DNA of 64,000 bases from Gemmatimonadaceae bacterium (GTDB lineage Bacteria > Latescibacterota > UBA2968 > UBA8231), in contig JAPOZM010000016.1 in assembly GCA_026706075.1 (NCBI GenBank), positions 1 to 64,000 of the forward strand, in the 5' to 3' direction. Shown piece after piece: positions 51,287 to 60,423 of this stretch. The notes below the pieces were generated by a model. That model worked only from the letters and a program-made list of their open reading frames with translations, did no database searches and had not been told where the DNA came from. The translations under genes were made by a program, and so were the position numbers. Within the stretch, counting starts at the first letter, position 1. Every line of letters begins with the position of its first letter.

Positions 51287-51498
51287 TGAGCAAACCCACC
51301 ACCAAGTTGCTGCGTGTAGGGGAGTATGCCGCGGAGGTGGAAGTGGAGCTGATCGAAGGGGGCGCGGGATGGCCGCCCTATCTGACCGTGGAGGACGCCG
51401 GCAAGTTGGATGATGTACGTGAGGCTCTCAGGGTCGGCGATCTGGAGCACGCGGCCCGGATGGCCCGGGTATTCCGCCTGACTCCCATTGAGGTGTGA
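51286..51498 (+). CDS. Probable antitoxin partner of the DUF4258 protein
   Basis: A 70-residue protein (KLLRVGEYAAEVEVELIEG..WPPYLTVEDAGKLDDVREALRVGDLEHAARMARVFRLTPIEV). This WPPYL..EDAxKLDxVREALRxGDL pattern recurs in small proteins encoded after DUF4258-like genes. AGGAGG lies 8 nt before the ATG. Its stop overlaps the GTG of the HAD gene. The antitoxin role is inferred from position and size; it lacks a recognisable DNA-binding motif. Confidence 0.65.
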   Translation: MSKPTTKLLRVGEYAAEVEVELIEGGAGWPPYLTVEDAGKLDDVREALRVGDLEHAARMARVFRLTPIEV

Positions 51499-52268
51499 GC
51501 CCTGAGATGCGATCGCGCCCTGTCCTGCTCCTCGACGTCGACGGGGTCATCCTCGACAACGAGCGGTGGGAGAAGGAGTCCGCGCGGCTCGGCGGACCGG
51601 CCCTGGCCTCCCTGCTCGGCGGCGATCCCGAAGTGTGGGCGGCCCACCAGGAGAGGGTCTGGCAGGAGGTGTGGAGGCGCGGCAGCAGCGAGTTCCGCTC
51701 CGACCCCGGACTCCGGGGGCTCAACCTCTCCCGCTGGTGGGACCGGGTCGAGGCCGAGTGGATCGCACAGGTGTGCGAGGTCGTCGGCGTCGAGGCTCCG
51801 GGGACCTTCGAGGAACGGGTCGATGTCGCCGAGCGGGCGACGATCCACATCCTCGAGAACACGGAGGGCATCTTCCCCGGGGCCGCAGGCGCGATCGAGG
51901 AACTCTCCGGCCGCTTCGAGATCCACATGGCGTCGGGGAACCCTTCCTTCGTCGTCGAGACGGTCCTGCGCAGGCTGGACGTGAGAGACCGGGTCGGGAG
52001 GCCCTTCGGCTCCGATCTGGTCGGATTCCAGAAGGGAGACTCGCGGTACTACCCGGCCATCCTCGAGGCCGTCGGGGCCGTACCTTCTCGGACGATCGTG
52101 GTGGATGACGGCGAGGAGCCCCTTGCCGCCGCCCGGGCGGCCGGGCTGAGGACGGTCAAGGTGGGAGGCGCTGCCTCGGACGAGTCCGACCTAGCGGTGG
52201 GATCTCTCGCCGAGCTGCCGGATGTCATTGCGGAGGTCGTGGAATCGACCGAAACGGAGACTTCATGA
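51495..52268 (+). CDS. HAD-superfamily hydrolase (phosphatase-like)
   Basis: A 257-residue HAD hydrolase. Motif I is LLLDVDGVILDN with the nucleophile Asp and acid/base Asp. Motif II is HMASGNPSF, motif III the Lys in FQKGDSRYY, and motif IV VDDGEEPLAAARAAG. A helical cap lies between motifs I and II, as in beta-phosphoglucomutase/phosphoglycolate-phosphatase-like members. The GTG start overlaps the upstream stop; an ATG 12 nt later is an alternative. It overlaps the DUF3311 gene downstream. The substrate is unknown. Confidence 0.85.
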   Translation: MSPEMRSRPVLLLDVDGVILDNERWEKESARLGGPALASLLGGDPEVWAAHQERVWQEVWRRGSSEFRSDPGLRGLNLSRWWDRVEAEWIAQVCEVVGVEAPGTFEERVDVAERATIHILENTEGIFPGAAGAIEELSGRFEIHMASGNPSFVVETVLRRLDVRDRVGRPFGSDLVGFQKGDSRYYPAILEAVGAVPSRTIVVDDGEEPLAAARAAGLRTVKVGGAASDESDLAVGSLAELPDVIAEVVESTETETS

Positions 52269-52555
52269 GCGACGACAGAGAGCCTTCGGCCGATCCGGCC
52301 GCAACCGGGGCGGACCACGGAGCCCCCGCACCGGGCGGGTCCCGCGCCCGCGGGATGGTCTACGTCCTGCTGGGGATCCTCTACCTGCTGCACAACGACC
52401 TGTGGCTGTGGGACGACGGCCGCCTGGTGGCGGGGCTGCCGGTGGGGCTGGTCTACCACGTCGCCTTCTGCGCCGCCGCCTCGGTGATGCTCTACCTGCT
52501 GGTGACCCACGCCTGGCCGGCGCACCTCGACGGGCAGGGGGAGGAGCAGCCTTGA
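52265..52555 (+). CDS. DUF3311-type small membrane protein
   Basis: A 96-residue protein with a polar N-terminus (1-30) and two membrane segments (about 32-50 GMVYVLLGILYLLHND and 58-83 GLPVGLVYHVAFCAAASVMLYLLV). It matches the DUF3311 family, whose genes sit directly before sodium:solute symporters, as here. It probably acts as an accessory subunit for that transporter. The ATG overlaps the HAD stop, and its stop overlaps the TTG of the symporter. Confidence 0.8.
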   Translation: MSDDREPSADPAATGADHGAPAPGGSRARGMVYVLLGILYLLHNDLWLWDDGRLVAGLPVGLVYHVAFCAAASVMLYLLVTHAWPAHLDGQGEEQP

Positions 52556-54012
52556 CCCTCGCCGTCATCGCCGTCTACCTCGGCCTGGTGATCCTCGTCG
52601 GCTCCCTGAGCCACCGGCTCTTCCGGGGCACGGGCGAGGACTACTTCGTGGCCAGCCGCTCCATCGGCCCCTTCCTGCTGCTCATGTCCCTCTTCGGGAC
52701 CAACATGACGGCCTTCGCCATCCTCGGGGCCTCGGGCGAGGCCTACCACGAGGGCATCGGCGTCTTCGCCCTCATGGCCTCGGCCTCGGCCCTGGTCATC
52801 CCCTGCGTGTTCTTCTTCGTCGGCACCCGCGTCTGGGCCCTGGGCAAGCGCCACGGCTTCCTGACCCAGGCCCAGTTCTTCCGCCAGCGCTGGCAGTCGG
52901 ACGGGCTCGGCCTGCTGCTCTTCGTGGTCCTGGTGGCCCTGCTGGTGCCCTACCTGCTGATCGGCATCATGGCCGGCGGCCTGACGCTGCAGCAGATCAC
53001 CGGCGGCCAGGTGCCGGAGTGGGCCGGCGGCCTGCTGGTCTGCGCCGTGGTCATGACCTACGTCTGCTACGGCGGCCTGCGCGGCACCGCCTGGGCCAAC
53101 GCCTTCCAGACCCTGGTCTTCACCATCCTCGGGGGCGTCGCGTTCTTCGTCATCATCAGCCAGCTGGGGGGGCTGCGGGCGGTGATGACGGCCCTGGGCG
53201 AGTCCCATCCCGACCTGCTCGTGCGCGGCGACCACATCAAGCCCCTGAAGCTGCTCACCTACACCTGCATCCCCCTGTCGGTGGGCATGTTCCCCCACAT
53301 GTTCATGCACTGGCTCACGGCGCGCAGCGCCGGCACCTTCCGCACCCCCCTGGTCCTCTACCCGCTGTGCATCGCCGCCGTGTGGGTGCCCAGCGTCGTC
53401 CTCGGCGTCGCCGGCCGCCTCGACTTCCCGGCCCTGAAGGGTCCGGCGGCCAACTCGATCCTCGTACGCCTGATCGACCTCCACGCCCCGGAGGTGATGG
53501 CCGGCCTGCTGGCGGCCGGGGTCTTCGCCGCCGTCATGTCCTCCCTCGACTCCCAGTCCCTGTCGGTGGGCACCATGTTCACCCAGGACGTGGTGCGCCA
53601 CTACGGCTTCCACGACCGCATGTCCGAGCGCCAGCAGGTGCTCTACGGCCGCCTCTTCGTGGCCCTCGTCCTCGTCGTCGCCTACGTCCTGGCCCAGGTC
53701 TCGAACCGATCGATCTTCCAGCTCGGGGTCTGGTCCTTCACCGGCTTCGCCTCCCTCTTCCCGGTGGTGGCGGCCGCCGTGTTCTGGCGGCGCAGCACCC
53801 GCTGGGGCGCCTTCGCCTCCATCGCCGCCGTGGTGGTGCTGTGGACCTGGTTCTTCGTCCGCGGCTGGCAGAGCCCGGACCATGCCCTGGCTGGCGGCGT
53901 CATGCCCGTGGCCGTGATCCTCGCGGTCTCGGCGGCGGCCATGATCCTCGTGTCGCTGGCCACGAAGCCGCCTGACCGGGCCGTCGTCGACCGCTTCTTC
54001 CCCCGGGCCTGA
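52552..54012 (+). CDS. Sodium:solute symporter family protein
   Basis: A 486-residue inner-membrane symporter with the LeuT-like SSS fold (about 13 segments). Family signatures are DYFVASRSIGPFLLLMSLFGTNMTAFAILG, YVCYGGLRGTAWANAFQT and AAGVFAAVMSSLDSQSLSVGTMFTQDV. The closest-looking relatives import organic solutes such as pantothenate, proline or monocarboxylates with sodium. The substrate cannot be told here. The TTG start has GGAGGAG upstream and overlaps the stop of its DUF3311 partner. Confidence 0.92.
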   Translation: MTLAVIAVYLGLVILVGSLSHRLFRGTGEDYFVASRSIGPFLLLMSLFGTNMTAFAILGASGEAYHEGIGVFALMASASALVIPCVFFFVGTRVWALGKRHGFLTQAQFFRQRWQSDGLGLLLFVVLVALLVPYLLIGIMAGGLTLQQITGGQVPEWAGGLLVCAVVMTYVCYGGLRGTAWANAFQTLVFTILGGVAFFVIISQLGGLRAVMTALGESHPDLLVRGDHIKPLKLLTYTCIPLSVGMFPHMFMHWLTARSAGTFRTPLVLYPLCIAAVWVPSVVLGVAGRLDFPALKGPAANSILVRLIDLHAPEVMAGLLAAGVFAAVMSSLDSQSLSVGTMFTQDVVRHYGFHDRMSERQQVLYGRLFVALVLVVAYVLAQVSNRSIFQLGVWSFTGFASLFPVVAAAVFWRRSTRWGAFASIAAVVVLWTWFFVRGWQSPDHALAGGVMPVAVILAVSAAAMILVSLATKPPDRAVVDRFFPRA

Positions 54013-54018
54013 GCCGCG

Positions 54019-55311
54019 GTGCGCGTCGCCTACATCACCGCCGGCGCCGGCGGCATGTACTGCGGCAGCTGCATCCACGACAACACCCTGGCCGCGGCCC
54101 TCACCGGCCTCGGCGTCGACGTCGCCCTGATCCCCACCTACACGCCGCTGCGCACCGACGAGGAGGATGTCAGCCTGGAGCGGGTGTTCTACGGCGGCAT
54201 CGGCGTCTACCTGGCGGAGAAGTCCGCCCTCGTGCGGCGCCTGCCGTCCTGGGTGACGCGCCCCCTCGACCGGCCGGGCCTGCTGCGCTGGGCCGCCGAC
54301 CGCTTCGGCGGCGCCACCGAGGCCCGCGACCTGGGGGCCCTCACCCTCTCGGTCCTGCGGGGCGAGGAGGGACGCCAGCGGCGGCAGCTCGAGGAGCTGT
54401 CCCGGTGGCTGGCGAAGGACCTGCGCCCCGACGTCGTGCAGCTCACCAACAGCATGCTCGCCGGCCTGGCGGGACCCCTGAAGCGGGCCCTCGGCCGGCC
54501 GGTCCTGTGCGGCGTGCAGGGGGAGGAGATCTTCCTCGACCGGCTGGTGGAGCCGTACCGGACGCAGGCCCGGGAGGAGCTTCGAAGTCGCGCCCGGGAC
54601 GTGGACGGGTTCCTGTCGCCGAGCGCCGTGTACGCCGACTTCATGGCCGGCTACCTGGAGGTGCCGCGGGACCGCTTCCACGTGGTGCCCCTCGGCCTGC
54701 GGCTGGAGGGGCACGGCCCGCCGCCGGACGGGGCCCGGGGGCCCGGACCGTTCCGCATCGGCTTCCTGGCCCGAATCTGCCCGGAGAAGGGCCTGCACGT
54801 GGCCGCCGGGGCCCTGCGCCTGCTGGCCGAGCGCCTTGGGCCGGAGGCCGTGCGCCTGGAGGCGGCGGGCTGGCTGGGGCCGGCGGACCGGGCGTACTTC
54901 GAGGAGGTCAAGAGCGGGCCGGAAACCGAAGGCCTCGGCTTCGAGTACCGGGGCTCCGTGGACCGCGCCGGCAAGATCGAGTTCCTTCGGGGGCTGCACG
55001 CGCTGACCGTGCCGGCCCCCTACCACGAGCCCAAGGGGCTGTACGTGCTCGAGGCGCTGGCCAACGGCGTCCCCGTGGTGCAGCCCCGGCACGGCGCCTA
55101 CCCGGAGCTGGTGGAGGGCACCGGCGGGGGGCTGCTGGTGGACGCGGCCGAGCCGGAGGCGGTGGCCGCGGGCCTGCAGGAGCTCTTCGAGGACGAGGAC
55201 CGGCGCCTGCGGCTCGGCCGCCGGGGCCGGGCCGCCGTGCACGAGAGCCGCGGCGACGAGCTGATGGCGGCCAGGACCCGCGAGGTCTACGAACGCTTCG
55301 CAGCGGGGTGA
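54019..55311 (+). CDS. GT4-family glycosyltransferase
   Basis: A 430-residue GT-B glycosyltransferase. The N-terminal acceptor domain starts VAYITAGAGGMYCGSCIHDN, an unusual Cys-containing loop. The C-terminal domain has RIGFLARICPEKGLHVAAGAL, HEPKGLYVLEALANGVPVVQP with the conserved EALANG, and the donor-binding Glu. The nucleotide-sugar and acceptor are unknown. The GTG lies 6 nt after the symporter stop. The next gene starts 19 nt later with its own AAGGAGG site. Confidence 0.88.
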   Translation: MRVAYITAGAGGMYCGSCIHDNTLAAALTGLGVDVALIPTYTPLRTDEEDVSLERVFYGGIGVYLAEKSALVRRLPSWVTRPLDRPGLLRWAADRFGGATEARDLGALTLSVLRGEEGRQRRQLEELSRWLAKDLRPDVVQLTNSMLAGLAGPLKRALGRPVLCGVQGEEIFLDRLVEPYRTQAREELRSRARDVDGFLSPSAVYADFMAGYLEVPRDRFHVVPLGLRLEGHGPPPDGARGPGPFRIGFLARICPEKGLHVAAGALRLLAERLGPEAVRLEAAGWLGPADRAYFEEVKSGPETEGLGFEYRGSVDRAGKIEFLRGLHALTVPAPYHEPKGLYVLEALANGVPVVQPRHGAYPELVEGTGGGLLVDAAEPEAVAAGLQELFEDEDRRLRLGRRGRAAVHESRGDELMAARTREVYERFAAG

Positions 55312-55330
55312 CCCGAAGGAGGAACGCACC

Positions 55331-55795
55331 ATGACGTGGCTGCTCTTCGCGCTGATGACCGTGCTCTTCTGGGGGACCTACGGCGTGCTGCTCCACACCG
55401 GGGTGACCGCCATGGGCGATCCGGTGAACGGCCGCTTCCAGGCCTTCCTCTTCGTCGGCGCCGCCTACCTCGTGGTGGCCGTGCTCGGCTCGCTGATCGT
55501 GCTGAAGGTCAACGGCGCCCAGTTGCAGGGCATGCCCGTGGCCGGCATCACCTGGTCGACCCTGGCCGGGATCGCGGGCGCCGTCGGCGCCCTGGGTATC
55601 CTGCTGGCCTTCGGGTCCAAAGGCTCTCCCGCGGTGGTCATGTCCCTCGTCTTCGCCGGGGCGCCCGTGGTCAACGCCGTGTTGGCCATGGCCGTGCACC
55701 CGCCGGCCGGCGGGGCCCTCAACTGGCCCTTCGTCCTGGGCGTGCTGATGGCCGCCGCGGGCGGTTGCCTGGTCACCCTCTTCCGTCCCACCTGA
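55331..55795 (+). CDS. Half-size EamA/DMT-like membrane protein
   Basis: A 154-residue protein with about five membrane segments (TWLLFALMTVLFWGTYGVLL, FLFVGAAYLVVAVLGSLIVL, TLAGIAGAVGALGILLAFG, VMSLVFAGAPVVNAVLAMAV, FVLGVLMAAAGGCLVTLF). It corresponds to one EamA repeat of the drug/metabolite transporter family, so it would need to dimerise. AAGGAGGAA precedes the ATG. It may transport a small metabolite. It is followed after 4 nt by a thioesterase gene. Confidence 0.8.
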   Translation: MTWLLFALMTVLFWGTYGVLLHTGVTAMGDPVNGRFQAFLFVGAAYLVVAVLGSLIVLKVNGAQLQGMPVAGITWSTLAGIAGAVGALGILLAFGSKGSPAVVMSLVFAGAPVVNAVLAMAVHPPAGGALNWPFVLGVLMAAAGGCLVTLFRPT

Positions 55796-55799
55796 CCCC

Positions 55800-56222
55800 G
55801 TGCCCTCCGAGTTCCGCACGACCCGCCGCATCGAATTCGAGGACACCGACGCGGCCGGCATCGCCCACTTCTCCCGCTTCTACGTCTTCATGGAGCAGGC
55901 CGAGCACGCCTTCCTGCGCTCCCTCGGCCTGTCCGTGCACATGCAGCTGGAGGGCCGCCGTCTCGGCTGGCCGCGGCTGTCGGCGTCGTGCGAGTTCCTC
56001 GAGCCGGTGCGCTTCGAGGAGGAGGTCGAGATCCATCTCACGGTGAAGCGCAAGGGCGAGAAGTCGATGACCTATGCAGTCGAGTTCTCCCGCGGCGGCC
56101 GGCCCGTGGCCCGCGGCGAGATCGCCTCGGTCTGCTGCCTGTGCGGGGAGGACGGGTCCTTCAAGGCGGTTCCGATCCCCAAGGCGTTCGCCTCTCGGAT
56201 CAGGGAGCACGGGCACTCCTGA
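55800..56222 (+). CDS. 4HBT/YbgC-like acyl-CoA thioesterase
   Basis: A 140-residue hot-dog-fold thioesterase. The catalytic motif FEDTDAAGIAHFSRFYVFMEQAEH matches the Pseudomonas-type 4-hydroxybenzoyl-CoA thioesterase and YbgC lines (Asp in DTDAAGI). It hydrolyses short acyl- or aroyl-CoA esters as a tetramer. The GTG lies 4 nt after the preceding stop. The C-terminal part has CCLCGEDGSFKAVPIP. It is the last gene before the second intergenic repeat copy. Confidence 0.87.
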   Translation: MPSEFRTTRRIEFEDTDAAGIAHFSRFYVFMEQAEHAFLRSLGLSVHMQLEGRRLGWPRLSASCEFLEPVRFEEEVEIHLTVKRKGEKSMTYAVEFSRGGRPVARGEIASVCCLCGEDGSFKAVPIPKAFASRIREHGHS

Positions 56223-56261
56223 TGCCTGCCCCCGAGGCCCCGCGTGAGTTTGGCCGGTGCC

Positions 56262-56344
56262 TCCCGGCTGGTGGCCTCGGGACCTGTCGAGGGGTCCCCT
56301 GCCCACCTCCGCGGCGCTTCCTGCGAGCCGGGCGCCTCGGCGCC
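56262..56344. repeat. Intergenic repeat element, copy 2
   Basis: Second copy of the 83-bp element described at 38604-38686, in the same orientation relative to its genes. Here the hairpin block GGCGC-CTCG-GCGCC is further enclosed by CCTGCGA..TCGCAGG. The whole gap is bounded by ATGCCTG (just after the thioesterase stop) and CAGGCAT (just before the ABC gene), a 7-bp inverted repeat. Confidence 0.7.
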
Positions 56345-56380
56345 TTCCTTCGCAGGCGGACCTGCGCGCCCAGGCATTAG

Positions 56381-57079
56381 GTGCCCGGCCCGGATGAATC
56401 GCGCCCGCCGGCCCTGGTCCTGCGCCGGCTGAGCAAGTCCTTCGACGGCGCCGACGGCGAGGTGCCCGTCCTCATCGAGATCGACCTGGCCGTGGAGGCC
56501 GGCGCCTCGGTGGCGGTCACCGGCCCCTCCGGGTCGGGCAAGAGCACCCTCCTGCACCTGGTCGGAACCCTGGACGAGCCGAGCGGCGGGACCCTCGAGG
56601 TGGACGGCGTCGATCCCTTCGCCCTCGGCGAGAGAGAGCTGGCCCGCTTCCGCAACGACGTGGTCGGCTTCGTCTTCCAGGACCACCACCTGCTGCCGCA
56701 GCTCGACGTGCTGGAGAACGTGCGGATCCCCACCCTCGCCTTCGGCACACCCGATGAGGCCGACGAGGAGCGCGCCCGGGAGTTGATCGAGCGCGTCGGC
56801 CTCTCGCACCGGCTCGGACACCGGCCGGGGCAGCTCTCCGGCGGCGAGCGCCAGCGCGCGGCGGTGGCGCGGGCCCTGATCCGCCGGCCGCGGCTGCTGT
56901 TGTGCGACGAGCCCACGGGCAGCCTCGACCGGACCACGGCCGGGGCCGTGGCCGACCTGATCTTCGAGCTCCACGGCCAGGAGGGCGCCCTGCTGCTGCT
57001 GGCCACCCACCACGAGGGGCTGGCCCGGCGCTGCGACCGCGTCCTCGAGCTGCGCGACGGACGGTGCTCCGAAGCCTGA
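56381..57079 (+). CDS. ABC transporter ATP-binding protein (LolD/MacB type)
   Basis: A 232-residue ABC ATPase. Walker A is GPSGSGKST, the Q-loop FVFQDHHLLPQLDVLENV, the signature LSGGERQR, Walker B LLLCDEPTGSLD and the switch HHEG. The LLPQL..N(V)R..P pattern matches the LolD/MacB/FtsE group that powers lipoprotein release or efflux without substrate transport through a pore. No ribosome site precedes the GTG. It overlaps the permease start by 16 nt, so the two form one exporter. Confidence 0.93.
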   Translation: MPGPDESRPPALVLRRLSKSFDGADGEVPVLIEIDLAVEAGASVAVTGPSGSGKSTLLHLVGTLDEPSGGTLEVDGVDPFALGERELARFRNDVVGFVFQDHHLLPQLDVLENVRIPTLAFGTPDEADEERARELIERVGLSHRLGHRPGQLSGGERQRAAVARALIRRPRLLLCDEPTGSLDRTTAGAVADLIFELHGQEGALLLLATHHEGLARRCDRVLELRDGRCSEA

Positions 57080-60000
57080 TCCACTACCGGCGCGTCCACG
57101 CCGCCACGGCCCTGGCCGCGGCGGTCTGCACCGCCGTGCTCGCTGGGGCCCTGGTCGTGGGCGACTCGGTGCGGGCGAGCCTGCGGGGGCTGACTCTCGA
57201 CCGTCTGGGCCGGGTGGAGCACGCCGTGGTGCGAGACCGCTCCCTGCGCACCGGCCTGGCGGAGGAACTGCCCGCGGGCACGGCGCCGGTCCTGCTCCGG
57301 CCCGGGTCCGCCGCCCACGCCGGCACCGGCGCCAGGGCGGGCGGGGTCCAGGTCCTCGGGGTAAACGGACGCTTCGCGGACCTCTTCCCGGAGGGGGAGG
57401 CCGTGGAGGCCCTCGCCGCCTTCCTCAACAGCGAGGGGAACCGGCCCGCCGGGGCGCGGGAGGTGATGATCACCGAGAGCCTGGCCCGGGAGCTGAGCGC
57501 GGCACCGGGCGACGTCCTGCTGCTGAGCCTGCAGCGCCCCGCCGAGGTGAACCCGGAGGCCCTCTTCGGGCGACGCCGGCCGGAGGAGCTGCTGCGCCGC
57601 CTGCGCTGCGAGGTGGCCGGGGTGATCCCCGACCGGGGGCCCGGCCGCTTCGCCCTGGAGACGCACCAGAAGGCGCCGCGCACCCTCTTCGCACGCATGG
57701 AGGAGCTGCAGCGGGCCCTCGGTCTGCATGGCCGCGCCGACCTCCTGCTGGTGCCCGGACCCGCCGGGGGGGAGCCCTCCAGCCCGGCGGCTTTGCGCCG
57801 CCGCCTCGACGAGGCCCTGGGGCTCTCCGACCTCGACCTGGTCCTGCACCGCCGGGGGGATCACCTGGCCCTGGAGAGCCGGCGGTTCGTCCTCGATCAC
57901 CCTCTCGGAGAGAGCGTCCTGGGCGAGGCCCGCCGCCTGGGACTGCCGAACCTCGCCGTCTCCACCTATCTCGCCAACGCCATCGACGTCGGAGAGCGCT
58001 CGCTGCCGTACTCGACGGTCGCCGCCCTGGAGGCCGATCCCCCCGGGAGCTGGGGGCCCGTGCCGTCCTCCGGTCCGGGGCTCGTCCTCAACGACTGGGC
58101 GGCCAGCGACCTGCAGGCAGGCGCCGGAGGCGAGGCGGTCCTCCACTACTACGCCTTCGGCCCCCGGGAGGAGCTGATCGAGAGGCGGGCGGTCCTCGGG
58201 ATCTCCGGGAGCGTGGAGATGGCCGGCCTGGGGGCGGACCCGGCCCTGACACCCGACTACCCGGGGATCGGAGGGACCGACGACATCTCGGAGTGGTCGG
58301 CGCCGTTCCCCGTCGACCTGGACCGCATCCGGCCGCGGGACGAGGACTACTGGGACCGCTACCGGGCCGCCCCGAAAGCCTTCCTCTCCCGCGAGGCCGG
58401 CCGCGGGCTGTTCTCCAGCCGCTTCGGGGAGCTGACCTCGGTGCGCCTGCGGCCGTCCGAGGGCGAGAGCCTGGAGAGCGCGGCCCGGCGTTTCGGGGAG
58501 GCCCTGCTCGAGGAGGCGGGGTCCGTGGCCGCCGGGTACGAGGTGCGGCCCCTGCGCGCCGAGGGGCTGGCCGCGGCCGAGGGCGCCACCGACTTCGGGG
58601 GACTCTTCCTCGGCTTCAGCCTCTTCCTCATCGCGGCGGCCGCCCTGCTCACGGGGCTCCTCTTCCGGCTCGGGGTGGAGCAGAGGGCCGGCGAGGCCGG
58701 CCTGCTCCTGGCCGCCGGGTTCCCGGCGGGGGCGGTGCGCCGACGGCTGATGGCCGAGGCCCTGGTCGTCGCCGGCGGCGGCTGCCTCCTCGGGCTGGCC
58801 GGAGCCGCCGGGTACGGCTGGCTGATGATGGCGGGCCTGCGCACCTGGTGGCAGGCCGCCGTGGGGACCTCCGCCCTGCACCTGCACCTGGCGGCGGGGA
58901 CCCTGGCCTCCGGCGCCCTGCTGTCCCTGACGGCGGTCCTGGCGGCGATGGTGCTCACCCTGCGGCGCCTCGGGCAGACGCCGGCGCGCGCGCTGCTCGC
59001 CGGGGAGGTGGAGCCCTCTGCCCAAGGGCGTGGCCGCGCCGCCCGCGTGGTGGCCCCGGCGGCGGCCCTGGCCGCCCTCGCCCTGATCGCCGGCGCCGCC
59101 GTCACCAGCACCGCCTCTCCGGGAGTCCGCGCCGGCCTGTTCTTCGCCGCCGGGGCCCTGCTGCTGCTGGCCGGACTGGCCCAACTCTCCCGGTGGCTGC
59201 GACAGCCGCCTGGGCCCTCCCCGCGCCCCGGGCGTTCCGGATCGCTGGCGGCCGCCGGGGCCCGCAACATCCGCCGCCACCCCGGCCGCAGCCTCACCGC
59301 CGTCAGCCTGGTGGCGTGCGCCGTCTTCGTCATCGCCGCCGTCGGCGCCCACCGGCCGACGGTCATGTCGGACGGCCGACTGCCGCCGGGGGCCGGGGGC
59401 TACTCGATCGTCGCCGAGTCGGACCTGCCCGTGCACGGCGACCTCAACGACGCCGGGGTCCGCCGGGGGCTGGGGCTGCCCCCCGCCCTGGAGGAGAGCC
59501 TGGAGGGCGCCCGCATCGTGCAGCTGCGCTCGCTGCCGGGGGAGGACGTGAGCTGCCTGAACCTCTACCGGCCCGGGCGGCCGCGGCTGCTCGGGGCGCC
59601 GCCGGAGCTGATCGAGGGAGGCCACTTCCCCTTCGCCTCCCATCGGCCCCTGGCCCCGCACATGGACGGCAACCCCTGGCGGCTGCTGGAGGAGGACCTC
59701 GGCCCGGGGGTGGTGGCCGCCGTGGCCGACGCCAACTCGGCCCAGTGGATCCTGCACCGGGGCCTGGGGGAGGAGATCGCCATCGAGGACGCGGCGGGCC
59801 GGCCCGTCCGGCTGCGCCTGGTCGCCTTGCTGCAGAGGTCGATCCTGCAGAGCGAGCTGCTGATCTCGGAAGCCGCCTTCGAGCGCCTCTTCCCGGAGCG
59901 GACCGGGTACGGCTTCTTCCTCGTGGAGACGCCGGACGAGTCCCGAGCGTCGGCGCTGATCGCCGGCCTCGAGCGCGGCCTGCGCGACTTCGGCTTCGAC

Positions 60001-60420
60001 GCCGCCCCCACCGCCGACCGCCTGGCCCGCTTCCTCGAGATCGAGACGACCTACCTGTCCACCTTCCAGAGCCTCGGCGGGCTGGGCCTGTTGCTGGGCA
60101 CGGCCGGCCTCGGCCTGCTGCTGCTGCGCAACGCCTTCGAGCGGCGCCGGGAGCTGGCGGCGCTGCAGGCCTTCGGCTTCCGCCGCCGGCGGCTGGCGCG
60201 GCTGCTGTTCTGGGAGACCGGCCTGCTGCTGCTGGGCGGCATCGGCCTGGGCGTAACGGCCGCGGCCGTGGCCAGCCTGCCGCACCTGGGACCGAGCCTG
60301 CCGTGGGCCTCCCTCGGGTCGACCCTGGGGCTGGTCCTGGCGGCCGGATGGCTGGGCAACGCCGCGGCCGTGCGCCTGGCCCTGCGACGCGACCTGCTGC
60401 CGGCCCTGAAGGGGGAATGA
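57064..60420 (+). CDS. Large FtsX-type ABC transporter permease
   Basis: An 1118-residue MacB/LolE/YbbP-type permease. One N-terminal membrane segment (about 10-32) precedes a periplasmic domain of about 480 residues. Segments at about 512-545, 562-590 and 615-640 (FtsX core) and 660-712 follow, then one near 748-765 (SLVACAVFVIAAVGAH). A second extracytoplasmic domain precedes three C-terminal segments (about 1000-1103). That gives ten in all, as in YbbP-like proteins but with larger soluble domains. It likely exports or relocates a lipophilic substrate or lipoprotein. The GTG lies inside the end of the ATPase gene. Confidence 0.85.
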   Translation: MLRSLIHYRRVHAATALAAAVCTAVLAGALVVGDSVRASLRGLTLDRLGRVEHAVVRDRSLRTGLAEELPAGTAPVLLRPGSAAHAGTGARAGGVQVLGVNGRFADLFPEGEAVEALAAFLNSEGNRPAGAREVMITESLARELSAAPGDVLLLSLQRPAEVNPEALFGRRRPEELLRRLRCEVAGVIPDRGPGRFALETHQKAPRTLFARMEELQRALGLHGRADLLLVPGPAGGEPSSPAALRRRLDEALGLSDLDLVLHRRGDHLALESRRFVLDHPLGESVLGEARRLGLPNLAVSTYLANAIDVGERSLPYSTVAALEADPPGSWGPVPSSGPGLVLNDWAASDLQAGAGGEAVLHYYAFGPREELIERRAVLGISGSVEMAGLGADPALTPDYPGIGGTDDISEWSAPFPVDLDRIRPRDEDYWDRYRAAPKAFLSREAGRGLFSSRFGELTSVRLRPSEGESLESAARRFGEALLEEAGSVAAGYEVRPLRAEGLAAAEGATDFGGLFLGFSLFLIAAAALLTGLLFRLGVEQRAGEAGLLLAAGFPAGAVRRRLMAEALVVAGGGCLLGLAGAAGYGWLMMAGLRTWWQAAVGTSALHLHLAAGTLASGALLSLTAVLAAMVLTLRRLGQTPARALLAGEVEPSAQGRGRAARVVAPAAALAALALIAGAAVTSTASPGVRAGLFFAAGALLLLAGLAQLSRWLRQPPGPSPRPGRSGSLAAAGARNIRRHPGRSLTAVSLVACAVFVIAAVGAHRPTVMSDGRLPPGAGGYSIVAESDLPVHGDLNDAGVRRGLGLPPALEESLEGARIVQLRSLPGEDVSCLNLYRPGRPRLLGAPPELIEGGHFPFASHRPLAPHMDGNPWRLLEEDLGPGVVAAVADANSAQWILHRGLGEEIAIEDAAGRPVRLRLVALLQRSILQSELLISEAAFERLFPERTGYGFFLVETPDESRASALIAGLERGLRDFGFDAAPTADRLARFLEIETTYLSTFQSLGGLGLLLGTAGLGLLLLRNAFERRRELAALQAFGFRRRRLARLLFWETGLLLLGGIGLGVTAAAVASLPHLGPSLPWASLGSTLGLVLAAGWLGNAAAVRLALRRDLLPALKGE

Positions 60421-60423
60421 GCC

